From: a virus
Direction: 5' to 3' (one strand)
Length of the DNA: 50,547 nucleotides
IMG/VR virus record: IMGVR_UViG_3300044714_000169
Location: 1 to 50,547 of that record
The notes under the pieces were generated by a model. That model ran no database searches. It saw nothing but the letters and a program-made list of their open reading frames with translations, and was not told the DNA's origin. Positions 25,083 to 32,059 of the stretch are shown in pieces; the first letter of the stretch is position 1, and each line of letters starts with the position of its first letter. The position numbers and the translations under genes are program-made.

Positions 25083-25371
25083 TCGCTTACGGAGTTTAAC
25101 CAGCTGGTTGCAGTCAATCGTCGATCACTATCCCGACCGCGACCAGTTCATCAGCAAAGACGGCGCGGAGATGGAAGTGATCGCAGCGTTGGAGTGGTTA
25201 ACCACCTTCCTCGAGAACCGTAACCTCTACCACAAACGCCAACAGTTAAAGAACAAACATCTCATGCGCTTGGCCAAAGAACACGGGTTGTTCGACGAAT
25301 CCACCAAAAAGCTGGTCGACGCCGAGTTGTTCGATCATGTGGCAAATCAAGGAGACTCTGATGAAGACTGA
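25054..25371 (+). CDS. Early helical protein of unknown function
   Basis: A 105-aa charged helical protein with a GAGGAG site before ATG 25054. Phrases such as LTSWLQSIVDHYPDRDQFI and EVIAALEWLTTFLENRNLYHKRQ suggest a helical bundle, and the C terminus is acidic. It overlaps the RMF-like gene at its 3' end (ATGAAGACTGA), suggesting coupled translation. Confidence 0.55.
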   Translation: MGAPKCPQINRLRSLTSWLQSIVDHYPDRDQFISKDGAEMEVIAALEWLTTFLENRNLYHKRQQLKNKHLMRLAKEHGLFDESTKKLVDAELFDHVANQGDSDED

Positions 25372-25510
25372 CATGCAAGCTTGCTACGACGCGGGCAGAT
25401 CTGCGCGCCAAAAAGGTTTCGCACGTGTCTGCCCCTACTACGAAGAACCGAAAGCCGAAAAGTACTGGCTTGCTGGCTACGACAATATTGACTTTAAGGA
25501 GGTCAAATGA
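25361..25510 (+). CDS. RMF/CrpP-like small protein
   Basis: A 49-aa protein with AAGGAG at good spacing before ATG 25361. The pattern A-C-Y-D-A-G-R-S-A-R-Q-K-G...CPYYEE...YWLAGYDN matches the layout of ribosome modulation factor and the related CrpP group: a Gly-containing helix, a CPY motif, then W-x-x-G-Y. RMF makes 100S ribosome dimers in resting cells. Here it might alter host ribosomes or have another role. The family call is by motif and needs a profile search. Confidence 0.55.
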   Translation: MKTDMQACYDAGRSARQKGFARVCPYYEEPKAEKYWLAGYDNIDFKEVK

Positions 25511-25938
25511 CTGCTACCAAACCCGACAAATGGACCCGAACCCCCACCAGCATCGGCAACTGTTGCGACAAATGTGGGCAACAGTACTGTTCCCACAGCC
25601 CTTGGCCAGAACTCTTTTGCCCGCTGACCGACAGTCCTTCCGATCAAAAGATCAAACTCTACTGCGACCAACTCCAGCTAATGGTCCGGCGTCTGCGCGC
25701 GGAGCCAAGCCTCGAACATATGAAAGCTGTTGTCGATACCTGCCGATCAATCGAATCGATGGCGTTTACCGCGGCGATCCTGAAGTACAAAAAAGCCGTG
25801 CAGGTTACCAACAACAAAATAAGTTGGTTAACCCCAGCCGCAGTCGCCGAACACCTACAATCTACCGCAACCCAACCGGAACTGTTACCCGCACAAACCA
25901 ACAACGAGGTGCCGGCTAAATGCCCACCTACCTCGTAA
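25507..25938 (+). CDS. Cysteine-rich early protein
   Basis: A 143-aa protein with AAGGAGG before ATG 25507. The N-terminal 40 residues carry a likely zinc site (NCCDKCGQQYC...LFCPL). A helical middle (KIKLYCDQLQLMVRRLRAEP; LEHMKAVVDTCRSIESMAFT) is followed by a Pro/Thr/Gln-rich tail. Its 3' end overlaps the next gene. Unknown function. Confidence 0.55.
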   Translation: MTATKPDKWTRTPTSIGNCCDKCGQQYCSHSPWPELFCPLTDSPSDQKIKLYCDQLQLMVRRLRAEPSLEHMKAVVDTCRSIESMAFTAAILKYKKAVQVTNNKISWLTPAAVAEHLQSTATQPELLPAQTNNEVPAKCPPTS

Positions 25939-26324
25939 TCGAAAAAAGTTACTCCAACAACGAGGAGATCTTCGGGTATTTGTCACAAACCAACCTCGAA
26001 GATCTTTTATCAGGGTTACGGCGCTTTTACCACCGAAGTTCAGACTTTACAATCTACGAACTTCGGGTTACCGAAGTCGGTCAATTCGATCCACCCAACT
26101 GTGTGCCGTTAGGGGTGGTTGCAAAACTGGAAGCTCGCGATAAGGTTACCTTGTTTTCGAACAAATGGGGTAGTTACATCGACGAATTGCCGAAAGAACA
26201 ATTCGAGATTGAACTGACCCGAATGTCCGACTATCTGGAGCAAAAACGTCTGCTGTTGAGGCAGCGATTCCAACCACAGGAGGCAACACCCGATGTCGAA
26301 AAGCAACAAACCCCAACTAGTTAA
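25920..26324 (+). CDS. Early protein of unknown function, 134 aa
   Basis: An alpha/beta protein with no recognisable motif. It opens with a strand-helix-strand pattern (YLVIEKSYSNNEEIFGYLSQ) and ends with a helical, basic part (MSDYLEQKRLLLRQRFQ). It overlaps both neighbours, indicating a tight operon. Confidence 0.5.
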   Translation: MPTYLVIEKSYSNNEEIFGYLSQTNLEDLLSGLRRFYHRSSDFTIYELRVTEVGQFDPPNCVPLGVVAKLEARDKVTLFSNKWGSYIDELPKEQFEIELTRMSDYLEQKRLLLRQRFQPQEATPDVEKQQTPTS

Positions 26325-26499
26325 AATCGGCAAACACTATCTCGACCCCTCCAACGTCGCCGGGATAAAAGAGGCCAAGGAAGGTCTCTACATAATTATG
26401 CTTCACTCGAGCCCGAATCCGGAATACCCGTTATGGCTATCGGAGAAAAGCCTGGAGAGAGCCAAGCAGTATTTCGACATTCTGGGAGACGAGGACTGA
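26293..26499 (+). CDS. Small early protein, 68 aa
   Basis: A small mixed alpha/beta protein (MSKSNKPQLVKIGKHYLDP). The pattern of three short strands and a C-terminal helix (LSEKSLERAKQYFDIL) resembles compact phage proteins that bind partner proteins or DNA, but no family is recognised. ATG 26293 overlaps the preceding gene; the next promoter follows directly. Confidence 0.5.
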   Translation: MSKSNKPQLVKIGKHYLDPSNVAGIKEAKEGLYIIMLHSSPNPEYPLWLSEKSLERAKQYFDILGDED

Positions 26500-26504
26500 A
26501 AATA

Positions 26505-26543
26505 CCACTGGTCTTTGATTTTCAAAATTTTTTGCTGTATAAT
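26505..26543 (+). promoter_or_regulatory. Rightward promoter P2 with CCACTGG element
   Basis: CCACTGG (26505-26511), three bases, TTGATT (26515-26520), 17-base spacer, TATAAT (26538-26543). It drives the single 100-aa gene that is followed by a terminator. Confidence 0.8.
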
Positions 26544-26604
26544 CTGGTTGTGATTAAAATTCAACCGCCGAAAAATTCGGCTAACCGAACAGGAGAAAAA
26601 CAAA

Positions 26605-26907
26605 ATGTCTACCACACCAACCATCGACCTGGCGAAGCTGCAAGCTGAGGTTGCCGGGCTGTCAAACGACGACCTGAAAGCCCAGCTGTTGAAGATCAAA
26701 GTTCGACAGAAGAAGCAGCAGGCTAAGATGCAGGGAACTGGCTCCCAGAAGGCCTATCAAGAACGTCAGAAAGCCTTGCGGAAGCTGTTGAAGGAGAAGG
26801 CGATCGCGCTCGGGATCTACGACGAGATCAACGAGCAGGCGAAAGCCCAGGCCGACGCCGAGTTGACCGCGGAAGCCGAGCCCGACGCGGAAGAAGTCGA
26901 AGCCTAA
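26605..26907 (+). CDS. Small coiled-coil, acidic-tailed early protein
   Basis: A 100-aa protein rich in Ala, Lys, Glu and Gln with a basic central helix (KVRQKKQQAKMQGTGSQK) and a strongly acidic C-terminal 20 residues (AELTAEAEPDAEEVEA). The charge split recalls nucleoid- or DNA-mimic proteins, but no family is clear. It has its own promoter and terminator, so it is probably made in large amounts. An AGGAG site precedes ATG 26605. Confidence 0.55.
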   Translation: MSTTPTIDLAKLQAEVAGLSNDDLKAQLLKIKVRQKKQQAKMQGTGSQKAYQERQKALRKLLKEKAIALGIYDEINEQAKAQADAELTAEAEPDAEEVEA

Positions 26908-26908
26908 A

Positions 26909-26967
26909 TTTGGTGGGAGGTAACCACCAAACAGCCGATTGTGGTTATCCTGGCGCGAGCCACAGTC
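26909..26967 (+). ncRNA. Two tandem hairpins in 3' region
   Basis: TTTGGTGG (26909-26916) pairs perfectly with CCACCAAA (26924-26931); GATTGTGG (26937-26944) pairs with CCACAGTC (26960-26967) with one G-U pair. Together with the following terminator they give three hairpins in 113 bases, starting one base after the stop of the 100-aa gene. They may stabilise the mRNA 3' end or be a processed small RNA. Confidence 0.5.
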
Positions 26968-26973
26968 GTAAAA

Positions 26974-27021
26974 CCCGGAGTGGAGTTCCATGTCCTCCTT
27001 TCTCCACTCCGGGGGATTTTT
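26974..27021 (+). terminator. Rho-independent terminator
   Basis: CCCGGAGTGGAG (26974-26985) pairs perfectly with CTCCACTCCGGG (27002-27013), a 12-base-pair stem with a 16-base loop, followed by GGATTTTT. It ends transcription from P2 and separates the early genes from the accessory block that begins at 27054. Confidence 0.85.
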
Positions 27022-27053
27022 ACCGAAGATAGGAGGTTGGGAGGAACAACAAG

Positions 27054-27452
27054 ATGACTGAGCCTGCCGCATGGCTAATTGAATCAGCGATACATGATAG
27101 CAACGGTCCTTACTACCTGTGCGTGCGGACGCTTGGGCTGGTGGGTTTCTTTGACTGGAAACCGGACAATCAGGCCGCTATTCGCTTTGGTCGCAAGGAG
27201 GATGCAGAAAGGGTCCGCGACACAATTAAGCAACTTTGCCCTGAATTATTCCCGCATACCAATCCTATGCCGCAAGCCGTAGAACACTCATGGTTTGGGC
27301 AGAGAGAAGCGACCCCATTCCGCAACTCCTGCAACCGTCATAGCGACTGCGCGGCGGCGACCGAAAATTGGAAACGTAACCACAACGGACAATTGCCCGG
27401 AGTCAACTTCCACTGCCACGACGAAGAATGCGAGGACTGCTTTGGCTGCTAA
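27054..27452 (+). CDS. Accessory protein with cysteine/histidine-rich tail
   Basis: A 132-aa protein with GGGAGGAAC before ATG 27054. Residues 1-75 are an alpha/beta part; residues about 90-132 are rich in Cys and His (RNSCNRHSDC...HCHDEECEDCFGC), probably binding metal. It is the first gene of a block whose style differs from the rest of the genome. Family not recognised. Confidence 0.5.
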   Translation: MTEPAAWLIESAIHDSNGPYYLCVRTLGLVGFFDWKPDNQAAIRFGRKEDAERVRDTIKQLCPELFPHTNPMPQAVEHSWFGQREATPFRNSCNRHSDCAAATENWKRNHNGQLPGVNFHCHDEECEDCFGC

Positions 27453-27471
27453 CGATACAGAAGGAAAAGTT

Positions 27472-28632
27472 ATGACTGAGCCTGAAGCCCAACAATGGAT
27501 GAACTATCGCAGGACGCACCTTGCAGAAATGGCCGACTGGACGCCGGGATTCGACATGCTCAATGTATCGGTGAGCCATGCAGATGCGGCGAACGGTTCT
27601 CCTAAGCTAGGCGACAAAATCGCACGAAACCCGGCGAATCACGACGACAAATGGCTGGTTGCTAAAGCGTATTTCGAGGCGAACTTCGAGGCTCCTGCCG
27701 CCCCATCCCAGACACGACAGCCGCCACCAGAACAATGCCGCGACATACCCGGCTGGCCTGAATACTGGGCATCGCTCGATAAGGATTCGCAGGACAAACT
27801 AACCGCTGCTGGACTTGAAGGCGCGCGTGCATGGTTCGCTATCGGAGCAGTGTGGGGAGCGCGACATATGGCGGATACACGACAGCCAGTAGAAGGGCCA
27901 ACAAACTATTCAACGAACCTCGCGCCCGTCTACATCGCAGAGCAGATTTTCTTCCACGTACTTATGCACGGCGGAGAGGGAAATCCGTTTCGATCAATCG
28001 CAAACAAGTGGTTCATTGATCTGGCTGCGCCGAAAATCCGCGAGTTGCTAACTGCCGCGCCCCAGACACGACAGAGTGCGGAAGAAACTCCGATGAAGTC
28101 GAATACGGAAACTCCGACCGATGAAGAACTTCGCCTCGCCAATACGCCGGAAGGAAAATTGCTGACGCAGGTGACCCGAGAACTGACTGGTGACTCGGAA
28201 CTAGAAATGTGCTCGACCTGCCGAATGCTGACTCCGCGAATGATTATGCGTGTCAGTCAGGAAGCGATGCGACGTTGGGCCAGTCTGCAGGCCCCATCTC
28301 CTAACGATTGGATTCCAGTAAGTGAGAAGCTGCCGGAGCCTGTTAAAGAGGTGCTTATCATCGTGTTGCGCCATGTGTGGTCGAATTCGGGAAAGACTAT
28401 CGTGCCTGCTGACAGTTGGGTGCAGCTCGGCTCACTACGGCCCGACAAAGTGTGGATTGACGACGATTCAACGATCGGCACGGCGGACGAAAAGCGAGCC
28501 TCGAAGATTCACCAGACCGAATGGCGAGAGGTTACCCACTGGATGCCGAAGCCAGAACTGCCGCCGTCGGCCTACCCTAGCTCCCCCAGCCTTAAAGGAG
28601 AACACGCGATTAAACGGAGACAAAAATGGTGA
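27472..28632 (+). CDS. Modular accessory protein with DUF551-like C-terminal domain
   Basis: 386 aa from ATG 27472, preceded by AAGGA; an earlier in-frame start would overlap the previous gene heavily. It is a chain of small modules joined by linkers carrying TRQ (SQTRQPPPE, ADTRQPVEG, PQTRQSAEE). The last module (DWIPVSEKLPEP ... EVTHWMPKPELPP) matches the layout of DUF551, a domain common in phage accessory genes. A CSTC motif lies near residue 245. Function unknown; probably assembled from mosaic pieces. Confidence 0.55.
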   Translation: MTEPEAQQWMNYRRTHLAEMADWTPGFDMLNVSVSHADAANGSPKLGDKIARNPANHDDKWLVAKAYFEANFEAPAAPSQTRQPPPEQCRDIPGWPEYWASLDKDSQDKLTAAGLEGARAWFAIGAVWGARHMADTRQPVEGPTNYSTNLAPVYIAEQIFFHVLMHGGEGNPFRSIANKWFIDLAAPKIRELLTAAPQTRQSAEETPMKSNTETPTDEELRLANTPEGKLLTQVTRELTGDSELEMCSTCRMLTPRMIMRVSQEAMRRWASLQAPSPNDWIPVSEKLPEPVKEVLIIVLRHVWSNSGKTIVPADSWVQLGSLRPDKVWIDDDSTIGTADEKRASKIHQTEWREVTHWMPKPELPPSAYPSSPSLKGEHAIKRRQKW

Positions 28633-28865
28633 GAGTTAAAGCGATTGGAGATCACGCCGAAGTCTACTGCGGCAGCGCAGACAATGGAACCACCGTCACG
28701 CTAGACCCGGAAGAGACTCAGAGCTTGTGCCAGCAACTGATTGACTTGCGTGACCGTAGAAAGCTGGACTCTACATTAAAGGGCCGCAAGCCTCCTGAAG
28801 GCTGGCAAGCAGACATTGGCGCCCCAGGGTTAGAAGAACTCGATTGGATGCGAGGGGAAAGTTGA
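28626..28865 (+). CDS. Small accessory protein, 79 aa
   Basis: A small protein (MVRVKAIGDHAEVYCGSADN) with strands then a helix (ETQSLCQQLIDLRDRRKLDS). It overlaps the end of the modular gene and the start of the next one, typical of a packed operon. Unknown function. Confidence 0.45.
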   Translation: MVRVKAIGDHAEVYCGSADNGTTVTLDPEETQSLCQQLIDLRDRRKLDSTLKGRKPPEGWQADIGAPGLEELDWMRGES

Positions 28866-29038
28866 TGCCATTCCCCTGCGTATCCCTAACAGATCGAACT
28901 TCTGGGAATTATCCGAAGTGGAACAAGAACTCTCAATTTGAGAAGGATTGCCTCAAACAAGTTGGACTGCCGGAGGATTATCATCCAACCGAAGAAGAAG
29001 CTGAGCGGATTGTGATCGCGGCACTAGAAGGTTCCTGA
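28865..29038 (+). CDS. Small accessory protein, 57 aa
   Basis: Start ATG 28865 is chosen because GAGGGGAAAG precedes it and it overlaps the previous stop (TGATG). A 57-aa charged protein with a helical C terminus (YHPTEEEAERIVIAALEG). No family recognised. Confidence 0.45.
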   Translation: MPFPCVSLTDRTSGNYPKWNKNSQFEKDCLKQVGLPEDYHPTEEEAERIVIAALEGS

Positions 29039-29114
29039 CGAGAAACATAGAGACGAATGTCCGATTGGTGTGGCTGAGGCTGCTCTCTCTGGGCTCACAA
29101 AGGAAGGGTCACAA

Positions 29115-29438
29115 ATGCATTATCCGAAAATCAAGCATCCCGAATGGCTGAAGTTTTGCACGATTGAGCGCACCTACAAACTCTATCGTGAGGGCAACTT
29201 ACCAGCCTCGATAGAGGGATTTATGCTCGTGACGCCTCTTAAGCACGCCTTGCGGTGTATTTACGGAAGCGATCTTCGTGCAGCCCTAGTGCTATTGCGT
29301 CAGGCTCTTTGGGGCCATGCTAAACGGCCTTATGCCTACGCAAACTGGCTCCTGCACCGCAAGCAATGGGAAAACGAGGAAATAGCCGAAGAGATGAAAG
29401 AGATCGAAGATGAGATTAAGGCTGAGGGTAGAGACTAG
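29115..29438 (+). CDS. Accessory helical protein, 107 aa
   Basis: Start ATG 29115 is supported by AAAGGAAGGG; a GTG at 29070 is in frame but lacks a site. The protein is helical with aromatic residues (LKFCTIERTYKLYREGNLP; ALVLLRQALWGHAKRPYAYA) and a Glu-rich C terminus. Function unknown. Confidence 0.45.
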   Translation: MHYPKIKHPEWLKFCTIERTYKLYREGNLPASIEGFMLVTPLKHALRCIYGSDLRAALVLLRQALWGHAKRPYAYANWLLHRKQWENEEIAEEMKEIEDEIKAEGRD

Positions 29439-29466
29439 AGGTGGCGCAACGAAAGGGGACACGCGA

Positions 29467-29526
29467 ATGAGTTACACCGAAGAGGGTGAAATTGCAGACA
29501 ACGACGGAAGGACTCGGCCCCAATGA
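29467..29526 (+). CDS. Possible 19-aa leader ORF
   Basis: A 19-codon frame with AAAGGGG upstream, whose stop overlaps the next ATG (CAATGA). It encodes an acidic peptide (MSYTEEGEIADNDGRTRPQ). It may only serve to couple translation of the downstream gene. Confidence 0.25.
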   Translation: MSYTEEGEIADNDGRTRPQ

Positions 29527-29723
29527 CAACCTCTGATCCCAGGACAAAGAGAACGCGCCAAATTAAACGCTGGGCCGCGTTAGATTTCGGTCCGAGGGAA
29601 GAATCGACAGGGTGTCCGCAATGTGGCAGCAAGATACGCTCGTTCAAAGGGCAGCAATGTTACCAAGCGCCCCATGAATGGCACGACGAAAATAATGCTC
29701 ACTACTTGCAGAAAAAGCGCTGA
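29523..29723 (+). CDS. Small zinc-ribbon accessory protein
   Basis: A 66-aa basic protein with a CPQC pair and a later Cys/His (CYQAPHEWH), consistent with a degenerate zinc ribbon. It is coupled to the preceding short ORF. No family recognised. Confidence 0.4.
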   Translation: MTTSDPRTKRTRQIKRWAALDFGPREESTGCPQCGSKIRSFKGQQCYQAPHEWHDENNAHYLQKKR

Positions 29724-29768
29724 CTAGCTTTGTGGGGCCAGAGAGAACACGGAAGGGAGCAATGAGAG

Positions 29769-30074
29769 ATGAAGTGTAAGCATTGTTTTACCTCAAATAG
29801 CCGAGAGTGTTTCCGAAGTTTTACGGGCTGCAAGATTATCGGCGTTCTGTTCGATGCTTTCCCGCTACGTTGCCGCGACTTGCAGGAAGGCACGCAGACG
29901 TTCGTGTTTGATTGCGGACATGCTATAACCTTCGCCTCTAACGGCTCGTTTTGGCCGGAATCGGACGATGGAGTACGGCAAGCGATTGAAGATACACGCG
30001 AACGCATCAAACGCGACCAACAAGACGCAGAAGGGATTCTCAAGCTGGCTGGAGCTTTACCGGAGGCCCGATGA
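29769..30074 (+). CDS. Small cysteine-rich accessory protein
   Basis: A 101-aa protein with GGAAGGGAG before ATG 29769. CKHC and further cysteines in the N-terminal 60 residues (RCRDL, FDCGH) suggest zinc binding; the C-terminal third is a charged helix (VRQAIEDTRERIKRDQQDAE). Stop and next start overlap (ATGA). Confidence 0.45.
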   Translation: MKCKHCFTSNSRECFRSFTGCKIIGVLFDAFPLRCRDLQEGTQTFVFDCGHAITFASNGSFWPESDDGVRQAIEDTRERIKRDQQDAEGILKLAGALPEAR

Positions 30075-30691
30075 ACTCTCCTGAGAGCGCCAAGGAACGA
30101 TGCCCGACATGCAAGAGCCCAGATGTCGCAGAGCGCTGGTGTATGTCATGGCACTGGGATGTGACGTTTACTCCGCATCGCGTAGGTGCTACTTTAACGG
30201 GCTGCGTTTTGTGCTTGAACCCCATACACGGCGCGGCTCCTCTGCCCCAGCCTACAGCCCCGCCCGAAACGTTTGCGTCACGCTCAGAAGAGAAGCGTAT
30301 TCGTTCTATGCGTGGCGATCCTAATCCTCTTGATCCGCGTCCGGTGGCTCAGACAATAGAAGCCGAGCAATCACGAGAAGAGTTTGAGAAATGGATGGCT
30401 GCGGAGTACGACTCGATTCGACTAGGGCGAGATCCAGAAAGCGGCTTGTACTTCTCTAATCATGCCGACCGAATGTGGGATACGTGGCAAGCTGCGGCGG
30501 CCTTCTCTGCCCACCAGAAAGCAGAACTAACGCAAACTTTGAGGAATTTGTTGGCAGTAATTCACCGGGACGGAGGTCACTACGCAGCGGAACACGGATT
30601 GGATAAAGCCAGCCTTGATGCCGAGAAGGTTGTTATACAAACAAGAGCCGAGCTTGCGTCTCTCCGCGAAGTTCTGATGAAACTTTCCTAG
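30071..30691 (+). CDS. Accessory protein with phage W-x-x-W domain
   Basis: A 206-aa protein. The N-terminal 50 residues carry zinc-ribbon-like cysteines (CPTCKSPDV, WCMSWHW, CVLCLNP). The middle (SREEFEKWMAAEYDSIRLGR ... MWDTWQAAAAFSA) is a widespread small phage domain with F-E-x-W and W-x-x-W-Q-A signatures, found in accessory genes of unknown role. The C terminus is a helical tail. It is the last gene of the accessory block. Confidence 0.5.
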   Translation: MNSPESAKERCPTCKSPDVAERWCMSWHWDVTFTPHRVGATLTGCVLCLNPIHGAAPLPQPTAPPETFASRSEEKRIRSMRGDPNPLDPRPVAQTIEAEQSREEFEKWMAAEYDSIRLGRDPESGLYFSNHADRMWDTWQAAAAFSAHQKAELTQTLRNLLAVIHRDGGHYAAEHGLDKASLDAEKVVIQTRAELASLREVLMKLS

Positions 30692-30779
30692 ATAGTCACG
30701 CTGCTGGCGGCGATATTCAACTCGCGCTCCACCCTCTCAGCCGGTCCCGAGAAGGAGAAACACGATCAAAACTCCAATG

Positions 30780-30818
30780 CCACTGGTCCTTGAAATCCTC
30801 CGCAAATTATGATATAAT
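30780..30818 (+). promoter_or_regulatory. Rightward promoter P3 with CCACTGG element
   Basis: CCACTGG (30780-30786), three bases, TTGAAA (30790-30795), 17-base spacer, TATAAT (30813-30818). It is the only strong promoter before the long nuclease, 7-deazaguanine and replication operon. Confidence 0.82.
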
Positions 30819-30866
30819 TAGGCTTGTTAGAGAACAGAAGTTGATCCCCACAAATCAGGAGGCCAC

Positions 30867-31961
30867 TTGATCGCGAATGTCAGCCGACTTCGACAGTTTC
30901 AAGCTTGTCGGGAGAAAGCGTATAACTGGGATGAGCTGAGATTAACTTCCTATCGTGATGCCGACCCGTTGATGATCGGAGAGGCCTATCACCGCGGTTC
31001 CGAGGTCTTAGCCAAACTGGGTGATATCGAAGCCGCGGTACAGGCAGCGGAAGACACCTTCCGGAAGCGGTTGGAAGGCCAAATGATCCTCCCGGAGGAA
31101 CGCCCTGAAATCGAGCGTGAGATCGAGTTTGTTCGGCATGCCACCCGAGCATGGGCAGCTCACTATGACACCGCCGACTTCAAGATTTTATGGCCGGAGG
31201 TTTCCGGGATGGTTCCGCTGCCAAATACGGAACATCACTGTTTCTTCGTCCATCGAATTCTCTATCCGAACGACCCTAATCCCGCTCACGCGCTGATGTG
31301 TATAGATGCGCGCTGTCGACAACCTCACTTCTTAAAATTCCGCACTGACGGAGTCCTCGAATTCTACCACAAAGTCTGGTTGCTGGAACAAAAGACGACT
31401 AGTTCCACCGCCCGAAACAACTTCTGGCCGAAGTGGAATATGGAATTTCAAGTCGGCTGTTACATGTACGGGGTTTGGAGAAAGACCGGCGTCCGTCCCT
31501 CCGGCGTCATGATCAACGCGATCATCAAACACTTCCAGCGGGATAACTCCCGAAAAACCGACAACGGTGGATACAAAATGAAGTTGGATCCCACCAACGT
31601 CGACTTCGAGCGGGAAGGCTTCGTCTACACCGAGGCGATGTTATTATCGTTCGAGAAAGATCTGATCGCTCAAGCTAACGAATACGAGGCTGCGTTCAGC
31701 AACCCGCTCAAAATCTTCCGAAACACCGATAACTGCTTCAACTACAACCGGGCTTGTTATTACTGGAACCGGTGTCAGAGAAAATACTCGGGCGAAACCA
31801 CCGTTGAAGTTGAAGGCGAATTCCGCGAACGCCCGAAAGACTACGTCGAGTTATCATACTACGAATTGTTGGGGTTACCAACCCCGGAACAAGGAGAAAC
31901 ATGTCAACCGAACGAAGCGAGTGTGAAGACTGCGGACTCGAATTCGACCCCAGTGAGTTAG
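30867..31961 (+). CDS. Cas4/RecB-like PD-(D/E)XK exonuclease with Fe-S cysteines
   Basis: A 364-aa protein from TTG 30867 after AGGAGG. The nuclease core is seen in KFRTDGVLEF and VWLLEQKTT (D ... E-x-K, about residues 160-180) and QVGCYMYG. One cysteine near the N terminus (FQACREK) and three near the C terminus (NCFNYNRACYYWNRC) form the pattern of the 4Fe-4S site of Cas4/AddB-type nucleases. It probably processes DNA ends during recombination or replication, working with the Sak4-like ATPase and DUF669-like protein downstream. Confidence 0.75.
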   Translation: MIANVSRLRQFQACREKAYNWDELRLTSYRDADPLMIGEAYHRGSEVLAKLGDIEAAVQAAEDTFRKRLEGQMILPEERPEIEREIEFVRHATRAWAAHYDTADFKILWPEVSGMVPLPNTEHHCFFVHRILYPNDPNPAHALMCIDARCRQPHFLKFRTDGVLEFYHKVWLLEQKTTSSTARNNFWPKWNMEFQVGCYMYGVWRKTGVRPSGVMINAIIKHFQRDNSRKTDNGGYKMKLDPTNVDFEREGFVYTEAMLLSFEKDLIAQANEYEAAFSNPLKIFRNTDNCFNYNRACYYWNRCQRKYSGETTVEVEGEFRERPKDYVELSYYELLGLPTPEQGETCQPNEASVKTADSNSTPVS

Positions 31962-32059
31962 ACGTCGACGGTCTTTGTCAAGAATGTCGAGATGGGGGTG
32001 ACGGAGTAGAAGAAGAAGAAGAAGAAGAAGAAGAACAGGAGGAAGAAGATGCCAGTTGA
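31901..32059 (+). CDS. Small zinc-ribbon protein with poly-Glu tract
   Basis: A 52-aa frame with AAGGAGAAAC before ATG 31901, overlapping the nuclease gene at its start and queC at its end. Cysteine pairs (CEDC, CQEC) form a small zinc ribbon, followed by a run of nine Glu coded by (GAA)9 and more acidic residues. It may bind a basic partner, or mainly serve to couple queC translation. Function unknown. Confidence 0.55.
   Translation: MSTERSECEDCGLEFDPSELDVDGLCQECRDGGDGVEEEEEEEEEQEEEDAS
32009..32035 (+). repeat. (GAA)9 trinucleotide repeat
   Basis: Nine perfect GAA units inside the poly-Glu coding region, ending 13 bases before the queC start. Copy-number changes would keep the zinc-ribbon frame but alter the spacing of the purine-rich region upstream of queC. 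Confidence 0.9.
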
